Below, piece after piece: positions 36,042-44,433 of a DNA stretch of 64,000 bases. The number at the start of each line of letters is the position of its first letter. Position 1 is the first letter of the stretch. A program made the translations under genes and the position numbers. Source of the stretch: JBAZWV01 sp041660225 (GTDB lineage Bacteria > Patescibacteriota > Patescibacteriia > 2-12-FULL-60-25); assembly GCA_041660225.1 (NCBI GenBank), contig JBAZWV010000002.1, forward strand, positions 310,001 through 374,000, written 5' to 3'. The notes below the pieces were generated by a model that had not been told where the DNA came from, made no database searches, and saw nothing but the letters and a program-made list of their open reading frames with translations.

Positions 36042-36056
36042 GTTCTATTTCTGTTC
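36042..36056. promoter_or_regulatory. LexA box upstream of recA
   Basis: GTTC-TATTTCT-GTTC, a direct repeat with 7-bp spacing, 11 bases before the recA ATG. The same 18-bp stretch occurs in the lexA promoter. Confidence 0.75.
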
Positions 36057-36114
36057 TATATCCTCTCACGCCTCCAAAATCCGTGCAAGCGTTGGATGGG
36101 GATAAATCAATGAA

Positions 36115-36140
36115 TAAAAACCCCGACAGAGTGCCGGGGA
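36115..36140 (-). terminator. Intrinsic terminator of the M23 lipoprotein gene
   Basis: Minus strand CCCCGGCA, loop, TGTCGGGG, TTTTTATT, 8 bases after the stop. Confidence 0.8.
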
Positions 36141-36147
36141 AGATGTA

Positions 36148-37914
36148 CTACGGAATCACCGCGACAGAACCGTTCATATAAGGAGCGCCGCTTCCGTTGG
36201 GAACGAGATCGTAACTGATCGTCCCCTCTGGACCTTCGAGTGTTACGTTTCCGATCGTGAACCCACAACCGCCGGACGGGTTACAGGACATATCACCCCA
36301 CCATCTTCCATCAGGGAGCTGGATCGTGAAGAGCAGATTCGTCGTTCCGGACGGAGCATCGAGAAAACACTCCAGACTTCCGTCGTCTGGAACCGTGTCT
36401 GGACAGGTTGCGAATGTCGCAGGCACCCAGTCATACAACGGTGCGCCCGGGGGATCCCACATGCCCCGAAATTGATTCAGGCCCGGCAGCGCGGGTCCGT
36501 CGTATCGGAATCGTACCTTTCCGATCGGTACGTCAGACACTTCCTCCCCCGTTCCTCCCCCGTTTCCAGGTGGTGGACAGTTATCAACGCATGTCGACGG
36601 ATGCGCGCAGAGACCGACAAGCTCGCTCGTGATGAGCGGACCGCGCGGACCTGCGACGAGGTCGATCGTATCGACCGGAATCGTCACAATGTCTTCGGCG
36701 TCATATCCAAGCGCGAGAAATGTCGACCAGTTCGCGATCGGCAACCGTCGTTCTTCAGAAACAACGGAGACTTCGCTCTGTCCTTCGGCTTTCACGAGAG
36801 TTCCATCGCGGAGCAATCGGAATCCTTGATCCGTCGTGTCCGCGAAAAACGCATCGCGTTCCACCGCAGACCAAACGGCGACATCCACGTCCGTCCATCC
36901 CCACGAAAGAAACGCTTCATACGAGATGAACGCACGTCGCGAACCTTTCTGACCGAGTACGTATTCATACACGGTTGAGGAGTCATCGAATTTCAGAACC
37001 GCGTGCCCCGCACGCGGTGACACAAAGGGATCATCGGGCGAGAGACATGCGAGTTCAGCGTCAGTGACATCAATGATACGCGTCGTGAGGTGCTCGGCAG
37101 CAATTGTACCGGCTTCGACCAACTGACGAGAGGCGTCGTGACCCACGTACCACACCGAACCGTCTGTCGGACGCCGCACGAAACTTCCCGGCGGATGCCA
37201 GAGCACTGGCGCCACGCTCGTTGTAAGCGTCGAAAGAAACGGCACAGGATCCGCAAACCATTTACGACGGCTCGGACTCGAATCGTATCCACGAAACCAT
37301 GCCGCTTCCACAGACTGCGCCTCCGCCATGGTCTGTAGCCGGATGCCGATGTGCAGATGCACGCCGCCATCACCGTTATGAGCGTCATCGTTCACGTATC
37401 CGATCACGTCGTCAGGTCCAACCATGTCACCCACGGCAAGACCCAACAGTCCGACATTGCCATCACGATCTTGGCTCTTGCGAATATGGCCATAGATGAC
37501 CAAGAAATGTGTCACCGAGACCTGCTCCCCAAGACCGTTTGCAACCATGATCGGTACATCGAGTTTGTGCTCGACAACCGCGACAAGTTGACCGTATCCC
37601 GCGGCTGCACGATAGACTCGCAGAACACCACATCCGATCGGATGAATCGCTGCGCCTTCCGAGAGCAACATGTCGTACCCAAGATGATTCCCGTCGGCGT
37701 AAAACGTTCGTCCCTGATAGACGTTCGCCATATCCTGCGGTTCCGTCGGATATCGCGCAGCCGTGACACTGCACGGCACCGGGGGCACAAGCGCTTCCTG
37801 CGCACCATCGACGGAAAACGATTCGCGTTCGTTCGCGTCACATGCGCTGGCCCCGATGATCAGAACAACGAAGATGATCCACGCAAACGGCATCATCCAA
37901 ACAACGGATTTCAT
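36148..37914 (-). CDS. M23-type peptidase-like lipoprotein
   Basis: 588 residues from ATG 37914, which has AGAAGGAGATTGGGTC upstream. The N-terminus MKSVVWMMPFAWIIFVVLII is followed by GASAC, a lipobox with the acylated cysteine near residue 25. Residues about 65-215 look like an M23/LytM metallopeptidase: GNHLGYDMLL supplies His and Asp, and GGVHLHIGIR supplies the HxH. Two beta repeats with WSxFLxLGY-like sequences follow (about 290-420), and a Cys-rich C-terminus ends at 588. M23 enzymes cut peptidoglycan peptides; the family also includes inactive members. Its 5' leader is exceptionally long and structured. Confidence 0.82.
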   Translation of the reverse strand: MKSVVWMMPFAWIIFVVLIIGASACDANERESFSVDGAQEALVPPVPCSVTAARYPTEPQDMANVYQGRTFYADGNHLGYDMLLSEGAAIHPIGCGVLRVYRAAAGYGQLVAVVEHKLDVPIMVANGLGEQVSVTHFLVIYGHIRKSQDRDGNVGLLGLAVGDMVGPDDVIGYVNDDAHNGDGGVHLHIGIRLQTMAEAQSVEAAWFRGYDSSPSRRKWFADPVPFLSTLTTSVAPVLWHPPGSFVRRPTDGSVWYVGHDASRQLVEAGTIAAEHLTTRIIDVTDAELACLSPDDPFVSPRAGHAVLKFDDSSTVYEYVLGQKGSRRAFISYEAFLSWGWTDVDVAVWSAVERDAFFADTTDQGFRLLRDGTLVKAEGQSEVSVVSEERRLPIANWSTFLALGYDAEDIVTIPVDTIDLVAGPRGPLITSELVGLCAHPSTCVDNCPPPGNGGGTGEEVSDVPIGKVRFRYDGPALPGLNQFRGMWDPPGAPLYDWVPATFATCPDTVPDDGSLECFLDAPSGTTNLLFTIQLPDGRWWGDMSCNPSGGCGFTIGNVTLEGPEGTISYDLVPNGSGAPYMNGSVAVIP

Positions 37915-37987
37915 GACCCAATCTCCTTCTGGGAAGGAACATTCCTCCCCGTCATCACCGCTATGCATTTCGATGACGACGGGAGGT

Positions 37988-38361
37988 TCGACACACGGAG
38001 ACGGACGGAATCCTGCACGGATTCATCGGCGCACGCTTCATCATTGCAACGCGCTCGGGAATTGGATGAAGTGTGCGAGAAAAAATTGCGTGACGCGTTT
38101 CGCCACGAGATTTCCCGCGTCATGCGGGGCAGCTCGTCGCGACCTACGTCCTTCGCACCGGATGGCAATCGGCACGGAATCCAATGAACGGGCAGGGTGC
38201 GACGCAGACCATCCCTTTCCTCTCGACATCCATCTCCGGCCAAGTCTGCCAAGACCTATGCCGGGGCACATGACGGGGCCGCTTCTCTCCCCGTCCGCGC
38301 CCGGATGTCGGATCGTCTGCGCATCGCGCCTTCTTTCCGTCCGTCTCTTCGTGTGTGTCGA
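37988..38361 (-). ncRNA. 374-nt leader closed by a long-range helix, before the M23 gene
   Basis: Arms 37988-38008 and 38337-38361 are complementary over 21 pairs with two short bulges (CCGTCCGTCTC and CGTGTGT blocks). Between them is GC-rich sequence with local hairpins (GTGTGGATC/GATCCCGCAC lies just outside the right arm). No convincing coding frame fills it. The arrangement, a long closed RNA followed by an AAGGAGATT ribosome binding site, copies that of R1 and R3. Confidence 0.65.
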
Positions 38362-38390
38362 GGTGCGGGATCGTTGTGATCCACACTCTC

Positions 38391-38419
38391 CAGTATGAGG
38401 GCGTTAAAAACAGCGTCAA
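38391..38419 (-). promoter_or_regulatory. Promoter of the M23 lipoprotein transcript
   Basis: Minus strand TTGACG, 17-bp spacer, CATACT. It puts the start near 38384, giving a leader of about 470 nt. Confidence 0.6.
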
Positions 38420-38545
38420 AAAAATCTGTTTGTCGTCTTTGACATAACAGTTTCGTTCATCTTAGAGACAAAAGATCTGCCTGAATGGAACGTGGAAATA
38501 AAACTGTCGATCGCGTCTGACATCTTGCTTCGGCTGACAAAAAAA
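38420..38545. other. Gap between the M23 promoter and the comEC end
   Basis: AT-richer sequence with no supported gene. It begins just past the M23 promoter, and the comEC transcript should end at the T-run at 38539-38545. Confidence 0.5.
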
Positions 38546-38566
38546 TCACAAAACGACTCGTTTTTC
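38539..38566 (-). terminator. Terminator overlapping the 3' end of comEC
   Basis: Minus strand AAAACGA-G-TCGTTTT inside the last codons, then GTGATTTTTTT spanning the stop codon. Confidence 0.6.
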
Positions 38567-39760
38567 TGTTGATAAGTCATTTTTTCTTCTCAACCGTCGC
38601 ACAAAATAGGCGAGCAAAAGATAGATCGCAAACACGATCGATAGCGAAACGTCATCCGCTTTTCGATCAAGCCACGGCAGCTTCTCTGCGAGCCCCGCGA
38701 TGAGATCAATGAGCCGCGCAAGTCCCGTCACTGGTGTCGCAACAATGACGTAACCTGGAAGATCTCCCCACACTGCCGCGACCATCCCCCAGCCCATCAC
38801 AAAGGGAATGAGCGGAAGCGCGAGAACATTTGTCATCGGACCCGCAAGGGAAATCCGCCCGAACATCCACGCAAGATATGGTGCGGTCGTGAGGGTCGCG
38901 GCGAGCGTCATCGCGAGCGTACGCCGCAGTTCAAACCGATTCGGCAGACGCGCGAGCCATCTCTCAAAGATCGGTGCCCACTCCAGCAACCCCCACATTG
39001 CCAAAAAAGATAACGCGAATCCGATATCAAAACGTAGTTGCCACGGATTCAGCAGAAGTAATACGGTCGCGGCCGAGAGTAACAATCGTGAGGGCGTCGT
39101 GAGACGTCCGACCTCACGTGCGAGCAAGATGAACCAGCCCATAAACGCTGCCCGAGCGACGGAAGCCGAGAACCCGACGAACGCGACGAAGACGATCAAT
39201 GCAATTGACGTGACCCAAAACGCATTCCTCCGTCGGAACCGGAGTCCAAGCGCACACAGCGATATGAACTGCACAACGACCGTCACGTTCGACCCGGATA
39301 CGGCGACGATATGCATGAGCCCGGCCGAACGGAACCGCTCCCGCTGGAGCTTGGAAAGGTCCTGTTCGCCGTACAAAATCCCCGTCACGAGTGTCGCTTC
39401 ATCAGGCGGCATCACGGAATGAACACGTGCGGTCATTGCATGTCGCATCCGGGCAAACATCGACGTCTCGTCTTGTTTGCGAACAATAAATTGTCGATCT
39501 TCAATGCGGCGGATCGTCGGTCGCGGCACGGATTCGAAACGCCACAACCCGAAGATGAACGAAAAAAAGACGAGAAAAATCGCGATCACGATTCTGGAAC
39601 GAATCCAGATAAGCGGAACGATCGTGAGACTAAGCAAAACGATCCAAACAACATCCGTTCCCCGTTGATACGGCAGAAAAGAATGAAGGCCGACGGCGAT
39701 CACAAATGCCAGCATCATCCAACCGGCGATTCGGCCGGGTGAGAGATTTCGCAGCTCCAT
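38546..39760 (-). CDS. comEC: ComEC/Rec2-type DNA uptake channel (short form)
   Basis: 404 residues, against 700-800 for full ComEC. The Competence domain core is present: DEATLVTGILYGEQDLSKLQ, then HIVAVSGSNVTVVVQFISLC, and about nine membrane segments. The C-terminal metallo-beta-lactamase domain is absent and the N-terminal OB domain is only partly present. ComEC passes single-stranded DNA across the inner membrane during natural transformation. Short ComEC proteins are common in Patescibacteria genomes. The gene stands alone with terminators on both sides. Confidence 0.88.
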   Translation of the reverse strand: MELRNLSPGRIAGWMMLAFVIAVGLHSFLPYQRGTDVVWIVLLSLTIVPLIWIRSRIVIAIFLVFFSFIFGLWRFESVPRPTIRRIEDRQFIVRKQDETSMFARMRHAMTARVHSVMPPDEATLVTGILYGEQDLSKLQRERFRSAGLMHIVAVSGSNVTVVVQFISLCALGLRFRRRNAFWVTSIALIVFVAFVGFSASVARAAFMGWFILLAREVGRLTTPSRLLLSAATVLLLLNPWQLRFDIGFALSFLAMWGLLEWAPIFERWLARLPNRFELRRTLAMTLAATLTTAPYLAWMFGRISLAGPMTNVLALPLIPFVMGWGMVAAVWGDLPGYVIVATPVTGLARLIDLIAGLAEKLPWLDRKADDVSLSIVFAIYLLLAYFVRRLRRKNDLSTEKRVVL

Positions 39761-39786
39761 CTTCCAGAGCTATCACATTCGCCAAA

Positions 39787-39811
39787 AGAAAAAAGCCCCG
39801 TTTCCGGAGCT
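39787..39811 (-). terminator. Intrinsic terminator of the oxygenase gene
   Basis: Minus strand AGCTCCGGAAACGGGGCT followed by TTTTTTC. Confidence 0.78.
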
Positions 39812-39812
39812 G

Positions 39813-40661
39813 TCACGCCTTTACCCCATTTTCGCGCAGACGCAGATTCAAGTAGTCGCCGGCGGTAACCAGCGGGACATCTGCGCGCGGATGGGTAAAA
39901 AACGGCATTGAGTATCGTCCGCCATCCTTCGCAGGCGGATTCACGACTCGATGCGTTGCCGAACGGATCCGGCCGAACGTATGCATCTGCATCATGTCAG
40001 CGGCATTCGCGATGATCGCATCCGGCGGTGTCTGCACCGCGAGCCATGATCCGTCGCGATCAAGGATCTCGAGTCCGGGCTGTGTTCCGGCGACGAGCAG
40101 CGTCAGAAGATTGATATCCTCGTGCGGTGCGGCACGAAGCGCGGTCGTCGGTCCATCAATCTCCGGATAATGAAGAACGCGGAGTACGCTGTTGCCGTTC
40201 GCGGTCATCCCTTCGAAATGATGGGTGGGTTTTCCCAGATATCGACCGACGGAACCAAGCATCGTCGTAGAGAGCTGCTCCATTGCCGCGAAAAGCTCAA
40301 GCATCGCACGCTGGAACTCGGGGACTTCCTTTGGAAAAAGGTTATCTGCGAGTTGATTCCCTGGCCGCATCACATGCCAAAACTCTTTGACATCACCGCG
40401 TGTCGCGTCTTTTGCCCGCTCCACTTCGGGGGACGTGTATCCGGTCAGTCGTCCATTGTCCGGCGTCTCGTACGCCTGCTTCACATGAAGTGGCAGGTCG
40501 AACACCTTGGCGACGGCACGATACGCTTCACCGACGTGGTGCGCTGAAACCCCGTGGTTCAGAATGATGGCAAAGCCGTGCTGTTCGAGCGCCTCGCCAA
40601 AACGCTGGTCAACGCGCGATGAGGAGTCATTCAGGTCGATGACAGGGACATTTTGCGCCAT
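39813..40661 (-). CDS. 2-oxoglutarate/Fe(II)-dependent oxygenase, isopenicillin N synthase family
   Basis: 282 residues from ATG 40661 (MAQNVPVIDLND), which has GGAGAGAAACGGT upstream. The N-terminal DIOX_N region (FGEALEQHGFAIILNHGV) and the Fe(II) 2OG domain are both clear. Iron ligands are His and Asp in APHEDINLLTLL and the distal His in SATHRVVNP; the cosubstrate Arg is in GGRYSMPFF. Members oxidise small molecules with O2, from antibiotics to plant hormones, and the substrate here cannot be told. An O2-using enzyme is odd in a lineage thought to be fermentative, so transfer is possible. It follows leuS by 73 nt. Confidence 0.9.
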   Translation of the reverse strand: MAQNVPVIDLNDSSSRVDQRFGEALEQHGFAIILNHGVSAHHVGEAYRAVAKVFDLPLHVKQAYETPDNGRLTGYTSPEVERAKDATRGDVKEFWHVMRPGNQLADNLFPKEVPEFQRAMLELFAAMEQLSTTMLGSVGRYLGKPTHHFEGMTANGNSVLRVLHYPEIDGPTTALRAAPHEDINLLTLLVAGTQPGLEILDRDGSWLAVQTPPDAIIANAADMMQMHTFGRIRSATHRVVNPPAKDGGRYSMPFFTHPRADVPLVTAGDYLNLRLRENGVKA

Positions 40662-40734
40662 ACCGTTTCTCTCCATTCAATGCAAAAAGATCAGCTTCCG
40701 TCTTGCCTCAAAACAACCGATGCGTCAAGCCGTA

Positions 40735-43188
40735 TCAGGTCGAAATGCTCACGAGTCTCCCTTTCACGTACACAATTTTTGCGGGAGCTTTTCCATCGAG
40801 TGATGCTTGGACTTTTTCGGATGCGAGCGCTTGTTTCGTCGCTTCTTCTTCTGAAATATCAGATGAAACATCGAACCGATCGCGTACCTTTCCATTCACT
40901 TGGACGACAAGCGTGAACGTGGATGCTTGAAGCTTTGATTCGTCGAACGACGGCCATTCGGCTTTATGGATCGATCCTGATTGACCGAGTGCCGACCATA
41001 ATTCTTCCGTCATGTGCGGGGCGAATGGCGCGAGGATCTTCAACAGATCCGTTCGAACTTCTTGCGAGATGTGTTCTGCACCGAGATCCGTGAGTGCGTT
41101 CGTCAAAATCATCATCGTGGACACGGCGGTGTTGAAATTCATCGTCTCAATATCGTCGCCGACCTTCTTGATCGTCTGATGAAGCAGTGTTTCGACCTCT
41201 TCCGTAAGCGTCGCGTCACTCGCCGGAGCAACGTCAAAGAGACGCCACACTTTTTCAAGGAAGCGGCGTACGCCTTCGATGCCATTCGTGTCCCACGGCG
41301 CATCTTGATCAAACGGTCCGATGAACATTTCGTAGACACGGAAAACATCGGCACCATATTCGCCCACGATATCATCCGGATTCACGACATTCCCCTTCGA
41401 CTTCGACATCTTCACTCCCCCTTCGCCAAGAATCAGGGCGTGTGAACGACGCTTCGCATACGGCTCTGATCCGCATTCTTCAGGAACAAGGCCAAGATCC
41501 CACAAAAACTTGTACCAAAAACGGGAGTACAACAGATGCAACGTCGTGTGCTCCATGCCACCGTTGTACAAATCAACGGGCATCCAATATTTCAATTTCT
41601 TCGGATCGGCAAACGCATCGTCATTCTTCGGATCGCAATAACGCATGAAATACCACGATGAACCCGCCCAGTTCGGCATGGTATCTGTTTCGCGTTTCGC
41701 CTCTCCTCCACAGGAAGGACAGGTCACATTCACCCATTCATCAATTGCCGCAAGCGGAGATTCCCCCGTATCGGTCGGCTCGTACGCATCGACATCCGGA
41801 AGCATGACGGGCAGTTCGGATTCATGTACCGGAATGATTCCGCAACTTTCGCAGATGATCATCGGAATCGGCTCTCCCCAATAGCGTTGGCGTGAAAACA
41901 CCCAGTCGCGAAGCTTGTACGTCGTCGCGCGCTTCCCCTGACCGGCCTCCTCGAGTGCATCGATCGCCATCTCATCGTTCGCAGCTTCCGAAATCGGCAG
42001 ATAAAAGGTTTCTGCGAAGGCGCGGTCGCGTTCGTCTTGCGCGGGAACGCCCATGATCGATCCCGTTCCATAGTTTCCGAGGACGTAATCCGAAACCCAC
42101 ACCGGAATCTTCTCTTGGTTCGCCGGATTCGTCGCAGTGACTTCGGTAAACACGCCCGTCTTCGTCTTTCCTTCGGTCATGCGCTCCATATCGGTACGCA
42201 TGAGTGCCGACTGCACATACTCCTTCACATTGTCCGGCGCGTTCCAGCCCGTATCAAGCCAGCTCTTCGCCGTCTCCGGTGATACGACAAGAAACGTCAC
42301 TCCAAAAATCGTGTCGGGACGTGTTGTAAACACTTTCACGCCATGACGACCGTCCGGTTGTCCCGGTACGGAGAGCATGAAGAGAATTTCCGCGCCTTCG
42401 GAACGACCGATCCAGTTGATCTGCTGTGCCTTGATCCTGTCGAGATAGTCGACGTCGTTCAAATCATTGATGAGACGTTCCGCGTACGCGGTAATCCGGA
42501 TCATCCACTGTGCTTTTTCGCGCTTCTCAACTTTTCCGCCGCATCGTTCGCAGATTCCGCCCTGCGCTTCTTCATTCGCGAGACCAATTTTGTCGTTCGG
42601 ACACCAGTTGATCGTCGTCGTTGCCTTGTATGCCATGCGCTTGCTGTCGCGATATGTCGCAACCGCGGCATCACCCTGCGATTCGATGTTTTTCGGGATC
42701 GGAAGCTCTTCGATCGGACGCGCGGTCTTCTTTTCCGCGTCATACCACGAGCCGTAAAACTTCAAAAACATCCACTGCGTCCATTTGTAGTACTTCGGAT
42801 CCGTCGTGTTGATTTCGCGCGACCAATCAAATCCAAGTCCGAGCGATTTGATCTGGCGTGTAAAGTTTGCGACGTTTTGTTTTGTCGCATCCTGCGGTTT
42901 GATCTTATGTTTGATCGCAAAATTCTCGGTCGGCAATCCGAATGCGTCCCACCCGATCGGGTACATGACGTTCTTCCCCTCCATCCGCTTCTTACGCGTC
43001 ATGATGTCGAGCGCCGTGTACGAACGCGGGTGTCCGACATGGAGCCCTTCGCCGGACGGATACGGGAATTCGATGAGTCCGTAGAACCTCTCCGCCTTCG
43101 CGTTGTCCTGCGCGTGATAGATCCCCTGTTCCTCCCAGGCGTCCTGCCACTTTTTCTCGATGTCTTTAGGGGTATATCCCGATTTCAT
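40735..43188 (-). CDS. leuS: Leucyl-tRNA synthetase
   Basis: 817 residues, full length. The HIGH signature is EGLHVGHPRSY (about residue 50) and KMSKS is GVKMSKSKGNVVNP. The CP1 editing domain is present with VFTTRPDTIFGVTFLVV, the threonine-rich editing pocket. A zinc ribbon (CERCGG, and later CPSCGGE) and the tRNA-binding C-terminus (VVQVNGKVRDRFDV) are as in bacterial enzymes. It charges tRNA-Leu. Its promoter ends 9 bases before the ATG. Confidence 0.97.
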   Translation of the reverse strand: MKSGYTPKDIEKKWQDAWEEQGIYHAQDNAKAERFYGLIEFPYPSGEGLHVGHPRSYTALDIMTRKKRMEGKNVMYPIGWDAFGLPTENFAIKHKIKPQDATKQNVANFTRQIKSLGLGFDWSREINTTDPKYYKWTQWMFLKFYGSWYDAEKKTARPIEELPIPKNIESQGDAAVATYRDSKRMAYKATTTINWCPNDKIGLANEEAQGGICERCGGKVEKREKAQWMIRITAYAERLINDLNDVDYLDRIKAQQINWIGRSEGAEILFMLSVPGQPDGRHGVKVFTTRPDTIFGVTFLVVSPETAKSWLDTGWNAPDNVKEYVQSALMRTDMERMTEGKTKTGVFTEVTATNPANQEKIPVWVSDYVLGNYGTGSIMGVPAQDERDRAFAETFYLPISEAANDEMAIDALEEAGQGKRATTYKLRDWVFSRQRYWGEPIPMIICESCGIIPVHESELPVMLPDVDAYEPTDTGESPLAAIDEWVNVTCPSCGGEAKRETDTMPNWAGSSWYFMRYCDPKNDDAFADPKKLKYWMPVDLYNGGMEHTTLHLLYSRFWYKFLWDLGLVPEECGSEPYAKRRSHALILGEGGVKMSKSKGNVVNPDDIVGEYGADVFRVYEMFIGPFDQDAPWDTNGIEGVRRFLEKVWRLFDVAPASDATLTEEVETLLHQTIKKVGDDIETMNFNTAVSTMMILTNALTDLGAEHISQEVRTDLLKILAPFAPHMTEELWSALGQSGSIHKAEWPSFDESKLQASTFTLVVQVNGKVRDRFDVSSDISEEEATKQALASEKVQASLDGKAPAKIVYVKGRLVSIST

Positions 43189-43197
43189 ATCGCCCGT

Positions 43198-43226
43198 ACG
43201 TTATCGCGTTCTAGCGGATTCTTCAA
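43198..43226 (-). promoter_or_regulatory. leuS promoter, abutting the start codon
   Basis: Minus strand TTGAAG, 17-bp spacer, TAACGT, then 9 bases to the ATG at 43188. Confidence 0.65.
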
Positions 43227-43236
43227 TGGACACCGC

Positions 43237-43266
43237 TTGACCTTTTCCCTGTTTTCCCGTTAAGTA
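43237..43266 (+). promoter_or_regulatory. Promoter of the SPFH gene
   Basis: TTGACC, 17-18-bp spacer, TTAAGT/TAAGTA, about 19 bases before the ATG at 43285. Confidence 0.5.
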
Positions 43267-43284
43267 GCTCAAATTCTCCTATCT

Positions 43285-44070
43285 ATGAAACGCACTCTTC
43301 AGCTCATCATCGGCGGTATCCTTATTCTTATTGTCCTCGGCATCGTGTGGCCATTCGGCACGATCGGCGCCGGTGAACGCGGTGTGCAGCTCCGCTTTGG
43401 CGCGGTGACCGGAAAAATCCTGGATGAAGGTCTCTACTTCCGCATTCCGATCGTAGAAACGATTCGTGTTGTGGATGTGAAGGTTCAAAATAACCAGGTC
43501 GAAGCGTCGGCCGCATCGAAAGATCTTCAAAGCGTGAGCTCGATCGTGGCCGTGAACTTTCACATCGCTCCAGAACGCGCCGCGCAGATTTATCAGGAGA
43601 TCGGTGTCGATTATAAGTCCCGTCTGATCGATCCGGCGTTGCAGGAATCGGTAAAAGCGTCGACCGCAAAATTTACGGCAGAAGAGCTGATCACAAAGCG
43701 TGAAGAAGTTCGTGAAGAAGTGAAGCGACATCTGAAAGACAAGCTCGAAGCTCGCGGAATCTTAATCGACGACTTTAACATCGTGGATTTCAACTTCTCT
43801 GACTCCTTTAACGAAGCGATTGAAGCCAAAGTGACGGCCGAACAGTCCGCACTCGCCGCCAAGAACAAACTTGAACAGATCAAATTCGAAGCCGAACAGG
43901 ATATCGCTTCGGCTGGTGGTCGTGCCCAGGCCCTTCGCATCGAATCGGAAGCGCTGAAGAGCAACCCAGAGATTCTCCAACTTCGCGCCCTCGAAAAGTG
44001 GGATGGTCGCCTTCCGACCGTGACCGGCGGATCGGTCCCGTTCGTGAATATTCCGAATTTAACGCGGTAA
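43285..44070 (+). CDS. SPFH-domain membrane protein (prohibitin/HflC-like)
   Basis: 261 residues. One N-terminal membrane segment (about 7-24) is followed by the SPFH/Band 7 domain: GERGVQLRFGAVTGKILDEG, LYFRIPIVETIRVVDVKV, then VNFHIAPERAAQIYQEIG. A C-terminal helical region (EAIEAKVTAEQSALAAKNKL onward) forms the usual assembly coil. Such proteins make large membrane rings that organise membrane patches and proteases. The gene is monocistronic, followed by a GC hairpin (44078-44097). Confidence 0.9.
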   Translation: MKRTLQLIIGGILILIVLGIVWPFGTIGAGERGVQLRFGAVTGKILDEGLYFRIPIVETIRVVDVKVQNNQVEASAASKDLQSVSSIVAVNFHIAPERAAQIYQEIGVDYKSRLIDPALQESVKASTAKFTAEELITKREEVREEVKRHLKDKLEARGILIDDFNIVDFNFSDSFNEAIEAKVTAEQSALAAKNKLEQIKFEAEQDIASAGGRAQALRIESEALKSNPEILQLRALEKWDGRLPTVTGGSVPFVNIPNLTR

Positions 44071-44077
44071 TACATGA

Positions 44078-44142
44078 ATTCCGGCTTTCGCCGGAATAAC
44101 AAAGAAGCAACCACGCGCCCTTGACGAAACGTCGAGGGCGTG
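44078..44142 (+). other. Two hairpins after the SPFH gene
   Basis: ATTCCGGC/GCCGGAAT (44078-44097) and CGCCCTTGACG/CGTCGAGGGCG (44114-44138). The second contains the -35 box of the next promoter. Neither has a T-run. Confidence 0.55.
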
Positions 44143-44175
44143 TTGATATTCATACAAATCATACTTGTATGAATA
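44121..44175 (+). promoter_or_regulatory. Promoter and operator of the AbrB-exporter operon
   Basis: TTGACG (44121-44126), 17-bp spacer, TGATAT (44144-44149). An 11-bp perfect inverted repeat TATTCATACAA/TTGTATGAATA (44147-44175) covers the -10 edge, the start site and the AbrB start codon, which suggests autoregulation. Confidence 0.7.
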
Positions 44176-44426
44176 AGAAGAAATCAGAACAGTTGGGCTT
44201 TTCTCCTCCGGAATTCGTTGGAACGACCGTTATTGGCGAACGTGGCCAGCTAGTTATTCCGAAGAGCGTCCGCGACAGTCTCAACCTCACACCCGGTTCC
44301 AAGCTGGTCGTTTTGCGTCATGCAAATAACGGCCCGATCATCCTTATTCCCATTGAACATATGCAGCAGGTCATGGAGGAAATGACCAAGCGCTTCGGCA
44401 TCATCCAGAGCGCGCTTACGAAATAA
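44169..44426 (+). CDS. AbrB/SpoVT-type transcriptional regulator
   Basis: 85 residues from ATG 44169. The swapped-hairpin DNA-binding domain is clear: VGTTVIGERGQLVIPKSVRD then SLNLTPGSKLVVLRH (about residues 16-50). The C-terminal helix (EHMQQVMEEMTKRFGIIQ) may dimerise or bind a ligand. Proteins of this fold bind inverted repeats. The perfect repeat across its own start codon makes it the likely regulator of itself and of the exporter genes 7 nt downstream. Confidence 0.88.
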   Translation: MNKKKSEQLGFSPPEFVGTTVIGERGQLVIPKSVRDSLNLTPGSKLVVLRHANNGPIILIPIEHMQQVMEEMTKRFGIIQSALTK

Positions 44427-44433
44427 TCCTCCT

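Noticed and set aside
37911..38252. 113-residue minus-strand frame overlapping the M23 start by 4 nt
   Set aside because: The overlap is suggestive of coupling, but the sequence shows no fold, start signal or bias. I cannot exclude a small leader protein.
37763..38398. 211-residue plus-strand frame in the M23 leader region
   Set aside because: Composition is not protein-like and it crosses the start of a clear minus-strand gene. The long-range pairing explains the region better.
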